A stretch of DNA of 64,000 nt from Arthrobacter sp. Bi83 (lineage in GTDB: Bacteria; Actinomycetota; Actinomycetes; Actinomycetales; Micrococcaceae), in contig NZ_CAKKLY010000005.1 in the NCBI RefSeq assembly GCF_918698095.1, positions 1-64,000 on the forward strand, in the 5' to 3' direction. The notes under the pieces were generated by a model that was given only the letters and a program-made list of their open reading frames with translations, searched no databases and was not told the origin of the DNA. Position 1 is the first letter of the stretch. Every line of letters begins with the position of its first letter. The position numbers and the translations under genes were made by a program. Below are positions 33,771-41,537 of this stretch, one piece after another.

Positions 33771-34255
33771 CTCCATCCAACTGAATGGGCGAACTGCATC
33801 AGTAGCCAAACGCCGACAACAGCGCATCTGTCACGTTGAGTCGTCCCCTGCGGCGGCGTCCGCCGAGCGGATCGAAAGCCAGGCAAAAACGGTGCCCTGG
33901 GCCTTTTGACCAACTATCATTGCGGCCACGAGTTTTGACCAAGGAAACCAAGGTCCAGAGTGCGTCGGAAGACCAGATGAATCCCAATATCTCGGGACTC
34001 TTCGGTAGCTGGCCTCGCTCACTACCCATGGCCTGAACGCCCCGCTCACAAAGGGTCGTTTTTGACTTACTCGAATGTGCCACCTTCACGGGTGAAGGTG
34101 GCACTCCTTCTCCTACGGTCGGGCACCCGTGCGAATGTGAAGACGTTAGCGTGGCCTCGCCGGGTCCGGGCTATTTCTCCGGATGCCGAGCAGGTCCGCA
34201 GCAGAAGAAAACCCGCGCCTCCTTCGCTGGAGTGCTCCCGGTTCGGTTGCGCCAG
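33771..34255. other. Intergenic region left of IS481 element
   Basis: About 485 bases between the broken acetyltransferase and the insertion element. No gene was recognised. TTTTGACCAA is repeated near 33905 and 33932, and a perfect 13-bp hairpin lies at 34077-34104. The region looks like a junction of several pieces. Confidence 0.45.
34077..34104 (+). terminator. Hairpin, 13-bp perfect stem
   Basis: GTGCCACCTTCAC and GTGAAGGTGGCAC pair perfectly around GG and are followed by TCCTTCTCC. Terminator-like, though no intact gene ends close by. Confidence 0.65.
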
Positions 34256-34261
34256 GCTAGC
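34256..34261. repeat. Target-site duplication GCTAGC, left copy
   Basis: GCTAGC directly precedes the left terminal TGTATTGACC of the insertion element and recurs directly after the right end. The site is itself palindromic with a CTAG core. Confidence 0.7.
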
Positions 34262-35330
34262 TGTATTGACCACGGACGTTAGGAACAGTGGCGTGGTTAG
34301 GTGACAAAAGAAGACCTCCGAGTGGAGTTGGGCTTGTCGAGAGTCCAGTTCACAAGGAGGTCTTCAATGTCCCATGCTAACGCGATCCTCACGCCCAAGG
34401 GCAGGCTCCGGCTGGCCAGGTGCATCGTTGATGACGGATGGCCGCTGCGCCGGGCAGCTGAACGGTTCCAGGTCTCGGTCACGACCGCATCGCGGCGGGC
34501 CGGCCGCTACCGCGACCATGGTGAGGCCGGCATGCAGGATGCCTCGAGCCGGCCCCGAACCTCGCCGCGGAAGACCTGCCCACGGCGGGAACGGCGGATC
34601 ATTGCGATCAGAGTCAACCGCCGGTGGGGTCCGGCGCGGATCGGTTACCTGCTGGGGATCCACCCTTCCACGGTGCATCGGGTGCTCTCGAGGTTCGGGC
34701 TGGCCAGGCTGTCCTGGTTGGACCGCGCCACCGGCAGGGTGATCCGCCGCTACGAGCACGAGGGCCCCGGGGACCTGGTCCACGTGGACATCAAGAAACT
34801 CGGGCGGATCCCGGACGGCGGCGGCCACCGGAGCCAGGGCAGAGCCATCGGTAACCGGAACAAGACCGGGACGGCGGCGAACCGCAGACCCGGCTATGTC
34901 TTCCTGCATAACGCCGTCGATGACCACTCCCGGCTGGCCTATACCGAGATCCTGACCGACGAAAAGAAGGAAACTGCGGCCGGGTTCTGGGAACGCGCCA
35001 ACGCCTACTTCGAGTCCTGCGGGATTACCGTGAAACGGGTCCTGACGGACAACGGCTCCGGCTACCGCTCCTACGCGTTCAAAGACGCCTCGGGTCCGGA
35101 TATCAAGCACAAACGGACCCGCCCCTATCGTCCGCAGACCAACGGCAAAGTCGAGCGCTACAACCGCACCATGCTCGACGAGTGGGCGTACGCCAAACCC
35201 TACGGATCAGAATCAGAGCGTGTTGCCGCTTTCAGCGAATGGCTCCATCACTACAATCATCACCGAGGCCACACTTCACTCAAAGGTCAGCCACCGGCAA
35301 GCCGCGTCACTAACCTGTCAGGTCAATACA
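34262..35330 (+). mobile_element. IS481-family insertion sequence, complete
   Basis: A 1069-bp element with one transposase gene. The ends are imperfect inverted repeats starting TGTATTGACC on both sides, with GTTAG conserved at the same offset 6 nt further in. It is flanked by GCTAGC on both sides. All parts look intact, so the insertion may be recent and active. It separates the broken acetyltransferase region from the restriction-modification gene. Confidence 0.85.
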
Positions 35331-35335
35331 GCTAG
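34367..35335 (+). CDS. IS481-family transposase
   Basis: A 322-residue DDE transposase. The N-terminal helix-turn-helix pair (GWPLRRAAERFQVSVTTASR; RWGPARIGYLLGIHPSTVHR) binds the ends. The rve core has Asp in LVHVDIKKLGRI, Asp in VLTDNGSGYRS and Glu in NGKVERYNRTML, followed by the family-typical HHYNHHRGHTSLKGQPPASR. The ATG at 34367 has AAGGAGG 8 nt upstream. The TAG stop lies in the flanking target duplication: the element itself ends at ...AATACA and the target supplies GCTAGC, completing AGC-TAG. Confidence 0.92.
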   Translation: MSHANAILTPKGRLRLARCIVDDGWPLRRAAERFQVSVTTASRRAGRYRDHGEAGMQDASSRPRTSPRKTCPRRERRIIAIRVNRRWGPARIGYLLGIHPSTVHRVLSRFGLARLSWLDRATGRVIRRYEHEGPGDLVHVDIKKLGRIPDGGGHRSQGRAIGNRNKTGTAANRRPGYVFLHNAVDDHSRLAYTEILTDEKKETAAGFWERANAYFESCGITVKRVLTDNGSGYRSYAFKDASGPDIKHKRTRPYRPQTNGKVERYNRTMLDEWAYAKPYGSESERVAAFSEWLHHYNHHRGHTSLKGQPPASRVTNLSGQYS

Positions 35336-35336
35336 C
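35331..35336. repeat. Target-site duplication GCTAGC, right copy
   Basis: Second copy of the GCTAGC flank. Its TAG (35333-35335) is the stop codon of the transposase gene. Confidence 0.7.
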
Positions 35337-35427
35337 GTGTCTCGCATACGCTTGCACCCTTGCCCAGATACCCTGATTGTTAGATTTTTGATTCAATCAA
35401 CTCGAAAAAAGGCTTGGGGATAAATTA

Positions 35428-37806
35428 GTGCGCACAGAAGACCAAGTAAGAGACCAGGCCAGCGAGATTCTCGGTCTCGCAGGGGTTTCGTCCAAGATTG
35501 CTCAAAGCGGCGTCGGACAGATCACGACCCTGAAACAGCTTGGTTTCAGCGGCGATGGAGCCATTAACAAGCCTGACGGCTGGTATCTACCTGTCGACAA
35601 GGGCGCAGTTGCCCTTGTGCTCGAGACCAAGGCCCCCGATGCCATGTCGGTCGACGCTCCAATATTGCGTGCGCAGATTGAGAAGTACTGCGCAACAGTG
35701 CGCAGTCAGTACGACCTTGTTGTGGGAATCGTCTACGACGGCGAACGTACTCGCGCCTACGCGAATGGCCAGAAGCTGGACGTCCCCGACGACCTTCAAC
35801 CCAAGGAGTACTACTTCGACAAGCTCACAGATCGTCCAGTTGACAAGGATCGCATCTACGAGCTCACGATGAGGATCAACAACTCGCTGCATGCAGATTT
35901 TGGCGTCAAGAATCTGTACCACCGCATGATTTTTACTGCTTGCGCTCTCGTCGCGCGTAGGTATGAGGCCATCCTGGTTCGCGGCATGGACTACGCGGCC
36001 TTCCATGGCGGCATCCTGAACGCTCTGAACAAGGCGATCAGGTCTGACGTGCAACAGAACTCGAAACTCTCGCTTCTCTCTGAGGTCTACTCGGACATCA
36101 AGATGAACGTCTCGACCGACGAAGAGGATCCGCGTGCGGTGGCGCGACTTACAAACCTTATTGGCGACTTCATCGACTGGGTCACGGAGATCTCCGGTCT
36201 CATCAACTCGAACGCCTGGAACGGTGAGGATGTGATGGCGATCTTCTTCAACGAGTTTAACCGTTACAAGAAGAAGAGCGAGTCGGGCCAGGTGTTCACA
36301 CCCGATCACATCACAGGCTTCATGTACCGGCTGCTCGGCGTCGACAAGGACGATCGTGTCCTCGACGCGTGCGCAGGATCAGGCTCGTTCCTCGTCAAAG
36401 CCATGAGCAGCATGATCAGTGAAGCTGGTGGGGTCAACACCCCCAAAGCGAAGCAGATCAAGGCTCAACAGCTCTTCGGTATCGAATTCGATCGCGAGAT
36501 CTATGCCCTTGCGTGCGCGAACATGCTCATCCATAAAGACGGCAAGACAAACCTGGCACACATGGACGCAAGGACTGAAACAGCGGGAAGCTGGATCGCG
36601 CAGACTGGCGCAACAAAGGTGCTGATGAACCCACCGTACGAAACCAAGTTCGGCTGTATGAAGATCGTCGAGAATGTGCTCAACAACGTTGATCGCGGAA
36701 CACTCTGCGGCTTCATTCTCCCGGACAAGAAGTTGGAGAAGACCAGCAAGAGTCAGATGGCACGCATCCTGCGGCACCACCGCTTGATGAAGGTAGTGAA
36801 ACTCCCCGAGAACCTGTTTTTCGGTGTCGGCGTAACTACGAGCATCTTCGTTTTTGAATCCGGGAAGCCTCAGGACGGCAAGAAGTTCTTTGCCGTGAAC
36901 ATCGAAGACGACGGCCTCATTACCGTCAAGAACAAGGGTCGCCACGACGTACGCCGTAAGTGGCCCGCACTTGAGGACTATTGGATTGACGCGATCGATC
37001 GGAGCGACGATAGCCACTACGGCACCGGCCAGTGGGTAGACCCTGCGGAGAAGCTGAGCTGGCAGGCTCCTGCGAAGCCGTTCGTTCTCGCAGAAGAGGA
37101 CCTGGCCCGCACTTCTATGGATTACGCCATGTTCCGCCGTGGTGTGGATGCAAGGGCGCTGCGCGAAAGCATAGGTCGGGTCGCGCTCTATTCGGCACAC
37201 GTTCGTGAGACCGACGAGACCATCGTGCTGGAGGTACCAAAGTCAGACCACGAAGTCGACGTGAGCAAGTGGAAGACATTTATGCTTTCGGACGTCTTCG
37301 ACATGAAGAACACGAGGAGTATCACAGCAGCTAATTTGGTTCCGGATAGTGGACTCACTCCCTATGTGACCGCGCAAGATGGCAACAACGGCGTGCAGAT
37401 GTATGTCGATTGCCCCGATGAATGGCTCGATGCCGGCGAGTGCATCATGATCGGAGGCAAGACACTTACGCTTTCTTACCAAGCCGCGGATTTTTGTTCA
37501 AATGACAGCCACAACATCGCGCTGTCCTCGAAGGATCTGGAGTCAAAGTCAGAGAGCTGCCAGCTTTTCCTGATGTCTGTGTTGAGTGCGGCTCTCTCAC
37601 CTAAGTACTCGTGGGGTGACTCGATTTCGATGAAGGTGTTGCAGCAGGAATCGCTCCTCCTGCCTGTAACTCCCGCTGGCATCCCCGACTGGGAGTTCAT
37701 GAGGAACATGATGCAGACGGTCACTGACCGGATGATGGAAAACCTAAACGCACTGACTTATCTCGTGGACGGCGTCCCTGTTCCGACAGAGTCGGTAAAC
37801 GTGTGA
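35428..37806 (+). CDS. Single-chain restriction-modification enzyme, type IIG/BcgI-like
   Basis: A 792-residue protein that appears to join nuclease, methyltransferase and specificity parts. Residues 49-68 hold a PD-(D/E)xK-like site (PD at 49-50, LETK ending at 68). Residues about 290-480 are an N6-adenine methylase: SAM motif I DACAGSGSF (312-320) and catalytic NPPYE (401-405), with GQVFTPDHITGFM ahead. Residues about 615-780 resemble one target-recognition half of a type I S subunit (KWKTFMLSDVFDMKNTRSIT, PYVTAQDGNNGV). Such enzymes cut and methylate at one site. GTG start. An XRE regulator gene overlaps its stop. Confidence 0.82.
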   Translation: MRTEDQVRDQASEILGLAGVSSKIAQSGVGQITTLKQLGFSGDGAINKPDGWYLPVDKGAVALVLETKAPDAMSVDAPILRAQIEKYCATVRSQYDLVVGIVYDGERTRAYANGQKLDVPDDLQPKEYYFDKLTDRPVDKDRIYELTMRINNSLHADFGVKNLYHRMIFTACALVARRYEAILVRGMDYAAFHGGILNALNKAIRSDVQQNSKLSLLSEVYSDIKMNVSTDEEDPRAVARLTNLIGDFIDWVTEISGLINSNAWNGEDVMAIFFNEFNRYKKKSESGQVFTPDHITGFMYRLLGVDKDDRVLDACAGSGSFLVKAMSSMISEAGGVNTPKAKQIKAQQLFGIEFDREIYALACANMLIHKDGKTNLAHMDARTETAGSWIAQTGATKVLMNPPYETKFGCMKIVENVLNNVDRGTLCGFILPDKKLEKTSKSQMARILRHHRLMKVVKLPENLFFGVGVTTSIFVFESGKPQDGKKFFAVNIEDDGLITVKNKGRHDVRRKWPALEDYWIDAIDRSDDSHYGTGQWVDPAEKLSWQAPAKPFVLAEEDLARTSMDYAMFRRGVDARALRESIGRVALYSAHVRETDETIVLEVPKSDHEVDVSKWKTFMLSDVFDMKNTRSITAANLVPDSGLTPYVTAQDGNNGVQMYVDCPDEWLDAGECIMIGGKTLTLSYQAADFCSNDSHNIALSSKDLESKSESCQLFLMSVLSAALSPKYSWGDSISMKVLQQESLLLPVTPAGIPDWEFMRNMMQTVTDRMMENLNALTYLVDGVPVPTESVNV

Positions 37807-38024
37807 GCCGCTCGCCTGGCAAAGCCAAGGGGTTCGGGAGGGCGATTCAGGCTGCAAGGCTTGACCGTGGCTGGTCTCAGGAACAGCTTGCCGAAGAGGC
37901 GGGCGTCTCACGCCCGACAGTCTCACGCGTCGAGCTGGGCGATGACCCCTCGATGAGGACGGCTCGTAAACTGGCGAAGGCTCTGGGCTTGACGCTTAAC
38001 CTCAGCTCCCCTGAGTCGCCATGA
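37803..38024 (+). CDS. XRE-family HTH protein, possible RM controller
   Basis: A 73-residue Cro/C1-type protein: FGRAIQAARLDRGWSQEQLA, EEAGVSRPTVSRVELGDD, then MRTARKLAKALGLTL. The GTG start overlaps the RM gene stop by 4 nt, so it is translated with it. Its size fits the controller (C) proteins that time expression of restriction genes, although those normally lie upstream of the nuclease; HipB-like antitoxins are also of this size. It may regulate the promoter within 35336-35427. Confidence 0.8.
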   Translation: MSRSPGKAKGFGRAIQAARLDRGWSQEQLAEEAGVSRPTVSRVELGDDPSMRTARKLAKALGLTLNLSSPESP

Positions 38025-38128
38025 TTATTGTTCCGTTCCTCAAGTAAAGGATGGGACTGCTGAAGGTTGGGACTCCTGTCCCAAGGTGCCCACACCCAGT
38101 ACCCATACCCCGCACCGATCGGAGCGAA

Positions 38129-39043
38129 GTGCCCCTTCACCACTACGTCCCGCAGTTTCTGCTGCGGGGTTTCGCCGATAAAGACAATCAACTGCGTGCA
38201 ACTTTGCGTAGCAACCTTCAGACCTCTCACCTGACAGCGGTTAGAAAAGCTGCCGCGGAAAGAGACTTCTATACAATCCCAACGGAGGAACTGACTCCGG
38301 AATCCAGGAGGGGACATAATCCGGAATCTGTAGAAAAGTCCCTTGCTGATATAGAATCACGGGCTTCGAGCGACATAAGGCTCATAGTGGCGGGTGGCTC
38401 CCCCTACACCACAGCTCTGCGTTACCGTATGGCAACTCTTGTAGCCATGCAGTTGACTCGATCGCCCCGGTTCCGCCGCGACTACGTTGGCGTAGCCAAC
38501 TTGTCTGCCAGGGCATTGCTGGAAAGAAAACTGACAGACGACCGGTTGCGCCAACACCTTTCGGACCATGGCCGCCCGACCAGCCCAGAGGATGTAGCCA
38601 GGTTCCGAAAAGAAGTCTTTGAAGGCGAGTACAAACTGGTCCCCTCGACCACCCATCTGGTCCAAGAAACTCTCAAGTTCGGCATCGAGACTCTTTCCCC
38701 TCTCATGTTCTCCCGGACGCCACGAGTACTCCGATTCTCTGAGCCGCTTCTCCTGACCAGTGATGTAGGGGCTGCCCCCTGGTCGCCAAACGATCCGATT
38801 CCCTGGTCCAATGGGATCGCAAAGGCGCACACAATATTTCTGCCCTTGAATCGTTTTACGGCTTTAGCCCTGACTCGCGGCGGGTCCCCGTCGGACCGCA
38901 TAGTTCAGTCCATTTGGGCCGACCACAGCAATTTCGCCCTTGCAAATGCGGCTGAACGATGGATCTACCAACACCCTGACGACAGCTCCCTCGATCGAAT
39001 CGACTTGCCTCAACTGCAGCACGACCGGTGGGGGCGACGATAA
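38129..39043 (+). CDS. DUF4238-domain protein
   Basis: A protein of about 304 residues beginning MPLHHYVPQFLLRGFADKDN, the defining HHYVPQ(F/W)LxxF motif of DUF4238. The middle (TALRYRMATLVAMQLTRSPR) and the late segment (HTIFLPLNRFTALALTR) also fit. GTG at 38129 is preferred because homology starts there and GGAG lies just upstream; an in-frame ATG at 38051 would add 26 unrelated residues. The function is unknown; members often occur next to restriction or other defence genes, as here. Confidence 0.78.
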   Translation: MPLHHYVPQFLLRGFADKDNQLRATLRSNLQTSHLTAVRKAAAERDFYTIPTEELTPESRRGHNPESVEKSLADIESRASSDIRLIVAGGSPYTTALRYRMATLVAMQLTRSPRFRRDYVGVANLSARALLERKLTDDRLRQHLSDHGRPTSPEDVARFRKEVFEGEYKLVPSTTHLVQETLKFGIETLSPLMFSRTPRVLRFSEPLLLTSDVGAAPWSPNDPIPWSNGIAKAHTIFLPLNRFTALALTRGGSPSDRIVQSIWADHSNFALANAAERWIYQHPDDSSLDRIDLPQLQHDRWGRR

Positions 39044-39216
39044 CTGGCGAGCTAGATGGTGGCCAGGGGCAAGTAAGACAAAACCCCTCATCATTCAGTT
39101 TGACGCGAGCCGATCTCGATATCGGATTCTGCTCTGGTAGCGAACTTTCGGAACACACGCCGGGATATTACCTGGAGGAAGGCTAGCCTTGCAGGAACCT
39201 ACAGAAAGGTTCGCAG

Positions 39217-39690
39217 ATGTTCTATCTTCTCCGCCCTGACCTGACAATTCAGTGGATTGATCTTCCCGTTAAGATGACCTTGGAGGTCATTGAAAAGCAC
39301 GACGCGGACTTAGGAAACCTGGATTGGCTTCCTGCCGAAAGGCCGTTTGATCAACAAATCCTCGCGCTGGCGTTGCGGCATGGGATTGGGTGTTCTAAGG
39401 GCATCGCTCTTCCGGCAGTCGTCCTGACGACCGTGGACCGTCCGAGAAACCTCACGAAGGCGTATATGGATGTTCGGGAGTCGGAAGCTGCATTGGCGGC
39501 TCAACATGAGGTCATGGAGAAACTGATGCCCGGCTGGAAGGCTCACGGCGAGCAGCTGTCAGCTGAGGTGGAACGGAGTTCTGCGGCATCAATCCGGGGT
39601 GCACGGGCAGAGGCTGAACCACTGCTGGCAGCTGAGCCGAAACCTGAGTTGATTGCCCACTGGGAGCGGCTGACCGGATTACCGGTCTGA
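39217..39690 (+). CDS. Hypothetical protein (157 aa)
   Basis: No family was recognised. The N-terminal FYLLRPDLTIQWIDLPVKMT could be a small beta fold; the middle is mixed; the C-terminal 60 residues are Glu/Ala-rich and likely helical (QLSAEVERSSAASIRGARAE). No signal peptide or membrane helix. AGAAAGG lies 8 nt before the ATG, and a perfect hairpin follows the stop, so it looks like a complete independent gene. Confidence 0.65.
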   Translation: MFYLLRPDLTIQWIDLPVKMTLEVIEKHDADLGNLDWLPAERPFDQQILALALRHGIGCSKGIALPAVVLTTVDRPRNLTKAYMDVRESEAALAAQHEVMEKLMPGWKAHGEQLSAEVERSSAASIRGARAEAEPLLAAEPKPELIAHWERLTGLPV

Positions 39691-39714
39691 TTCTCGGAAT
39701 ACATAAAAGAGAAA

Positions 39715-39742
39715 AAGGGCCGGCACAAGTGTGCCGGCCCTT
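39715..39742 (+). terminator. Hairpin terminator, 12-bp perfect stem
   Basis: AAGGGCCGGCAC and GTGCCGGCCCTT pair perfectly around AAGT, 25 nt after the stop of the hypothetical gene. Confidence 0.8.
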
Positions 39743-40014
39743 CGTGGGTTTCCCTCTGCAAAGGAAATATGTGGTTCAGCTTAGCTGAACCGTTTGTGGT
39801 GCTGCCGCGGACCGGGCACCTCGTCGTTCCTGGTCCCGCGGGTGGAAGTCCACCGGTCGCGTTGTCGCGGGTAATGGCGGTCCGTCGCTGGTGAGTGGCT
39901 GCTGTGGTTCGCCCTGGGCGGCGGACCGCCCCACTTCTGGAAGGTTCCTGGCCCTTGCTGGGGTGAGTGGCCGGGCGGCTGCTCTGAGGTACAGCCGCCC
40001 GGCTCACTGTCCGG

Positions 40015-40395
40015 TTACTCGGTGTCGGTGGTGTGCTTGTCGAGGATGATCTGTTCCACGGCGCTTGCCGTGTAACCCCAAACGACGAGCTGGTTCAGGT
40101 AGTGGAAGTGCCGCTTCTCGGCGGACCTCCATGAGTCCTTCTGGATGGTCTTCTCGTACCCTGCGCAGATCAGGGCGATCAGGGAGAACTCGGGCCGTGC
40201 GGTGGTTTTGGCGGTGTGGTCCCGCAACGGGTTCCAGCCCCACCGGTCGGGGTCTTCCCCGGTCTTGGCACCGATCATCTCGGTGGCAACCTTGCCGTCG
40301 TAGCCGCTGGCGGTTTCCGGGTCGTGGGTGACGGCGTGGACGGTGAAGTACTGCCAGCCCTTCGGCGCGGTCTTCCGCGACAGCAGGGTCTTCAT
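40015..40395 (-). CDS. Hypothetical protein (126 aa)
   Basis: The frame from ATG at 40395 encodes MKTLLSRKTAPKGWQYFTVH with later KTGEDPDRWGWNPLRDHTAK and HFHYLNQLVVWGYTASAVEQ. It is basic, Trp/Tyr-rich and soluble. An in-frame GTG/ATG region further upstream (to 40452) is less protein-like. No family was recognised; proteins of this look occur on actinobacterial plasmids and phage-like regions, which is only an impression. It is divergent from the helicase-associated-domain gene. Confidence 0.5.
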   Translation of the reverse strand: MKTLLSRKTAPKGWQYFTVHAVTHDPETASGYDGKVATEMIGAKTGEDPDRWGWNPLRDHTAKTTARPEFSLIALICAGYEKTIQKDSWRSAEKRHFHYLNQLVVWGYTASAVEQIILDKHTTDTE

Positions 40396-40548
40396 GTCGC
40401 GAAGCGGACGCCCGCATGGGTGGCCCCCCGCGAACATTTGTGCCATAGACAATGCTCAAGACGCTCACCTAGTCCCACAGCGGCAGGTACTCATTCGAGC
40501 TAATGCGTGCGGGGTTGTCGCAAGTGCGTTGGATGGCATGATGGATCC

Positions 40549-41226
40549 GTGGGGAACAAGAGACGGGGTGCTGCGCCGAATCCGGAATGGGTGCTGATGT
40601 ACCGGAAGGGTATTGGTAGGCGGAAGATCGCTGAGCTTGCCGGGGCAGCGCCGGCGACGGTGGGATATCACCTCGGCGTCGCGCGGACGCTTCATCCTGG
40701 GCTGGAGGTCGAGCATGAGGCGGCCGCCGGGTCTAAACCCGCACAGCCCACGGTCCAGGGGCGGCAGCGCATGCAGCAGCTGCTCGCCATGGTGCAGGAG
40801 ACTGGACGGTATCCGTCCCGCACCGCTCCCGACGCATCCGAGCGGAAACTGGCGACGTGGTTGCAGCGGCGGCGCAGCGATGCCCGTGCCGGGACGCTGG
40901 CACCGGCATTCCGCGATGGATTGGCGGTGTTGCCGGGCTGGCAAGATGCGCCCCGGGCTCTGGCTGATGAGGCGAGGTGGCAGGACCGTTTGGCGGCCCT
41001 GGCCGCGTACCGGGTCGCCGGCCAGGACTGGCCGCGGCATAAAGCGACAGTCACGGGTGAAGAACATGAGCTGGGTATCTGGCTGCACACCCAGCGTTAC
41101 AAGCTGCGTCGCGGCGAACTCGATCCAGCGAAAGCGCAGGCGCTGGACGCCGAAGCACCGGGCTGGCGGGCCGGCAGGCAGCGTGGCAGGAAGTCCAAGA
41201 AAGCAGTTCCAGGTGCGTCGGACTAG
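40549..41226 (+). CDS. Helicase-associated (HA) domain protein
   Basis: A protein of about 225 residues from GTG at 40549. The N-terminal MGNKRRGAAPNPEWVLMYRK and IGRRKIAELAGAAPATVGYH look like a resolvase-type HTH with WxxMYxxG. Two helicase-associated-like repeats follow (YPSRTAPDASERKLATWLQR; WPRHKATVTGEEHELGIWLH), each with the W-x-H-Q/R pattern of HA domains. Such proteins are frequent in Arthrobacter accessory DNA and their job is unknown; DNA binding is likely. Confidence 0.7.
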   Translation: MGNKRRGAAPNPEWVLMYRKGIGRRKIAELAGAAPATVGYHLGVARTLHPGLEVEHEAAAGSKPAQPTVQGRQRMQQLLAMVQETGRYPSRTAPDASERKLATWLQRRRSDARAGTLAPAFRDGLAVLPGWQDAPRALADEARWQDRLAALAAYRVAGQDWPRHKATVTGEEHELGIWLHTQRYKLRRGELDPAKAQALDAEAPGWRAGRQRGRKSKKAVPGASD

Positions 41227-41537
41227 CCGTGTGGGTTTTGCGTTTCTCGCTATCGACGGGTGCGGCTTACGGATTGATGAGGATTGGGGCTTCCTGGGGA
41301 ACGTCATTGTGATCCAGCAATACTAGGCGGTATGCCCCTTGGCCATGCACGTCGCCCTCTCCTCGTCTGGCGCCCGTCCAGTGATCGCAGGTGGCGTAGC
41401 AACAAATCCCTTAGCGATCAGAAACCAGAAGGCTAGCGTCGACCTCAAGAGCCCATATCCCGCCGCAATGGACGTATCCCAGTACGGTCGAACTCGCCAG
41501 GTCTCTTCCAAGTAACTTCACAGCGGGAAGCGCCAAC
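41227..41537. other. Intergenic region with a doubtful small frame
   Basis: The only candidate is a TTG-started 62-codon frame on the minus strand (41323-41511), 26 nt after the helicase gene stop, with one hydrophobic stretch (LLRSTLAFWFLIAKGFVA). It has no good ribosome binding site and no recognised family. Nothing else was seen. Confidence 0.3.

Noticed and set aside
40065..40331. Arg/Ser-rich plus-strand frame opposite the 126-residue gene.
   Set aside because: Typical antisense composition and no start signal.
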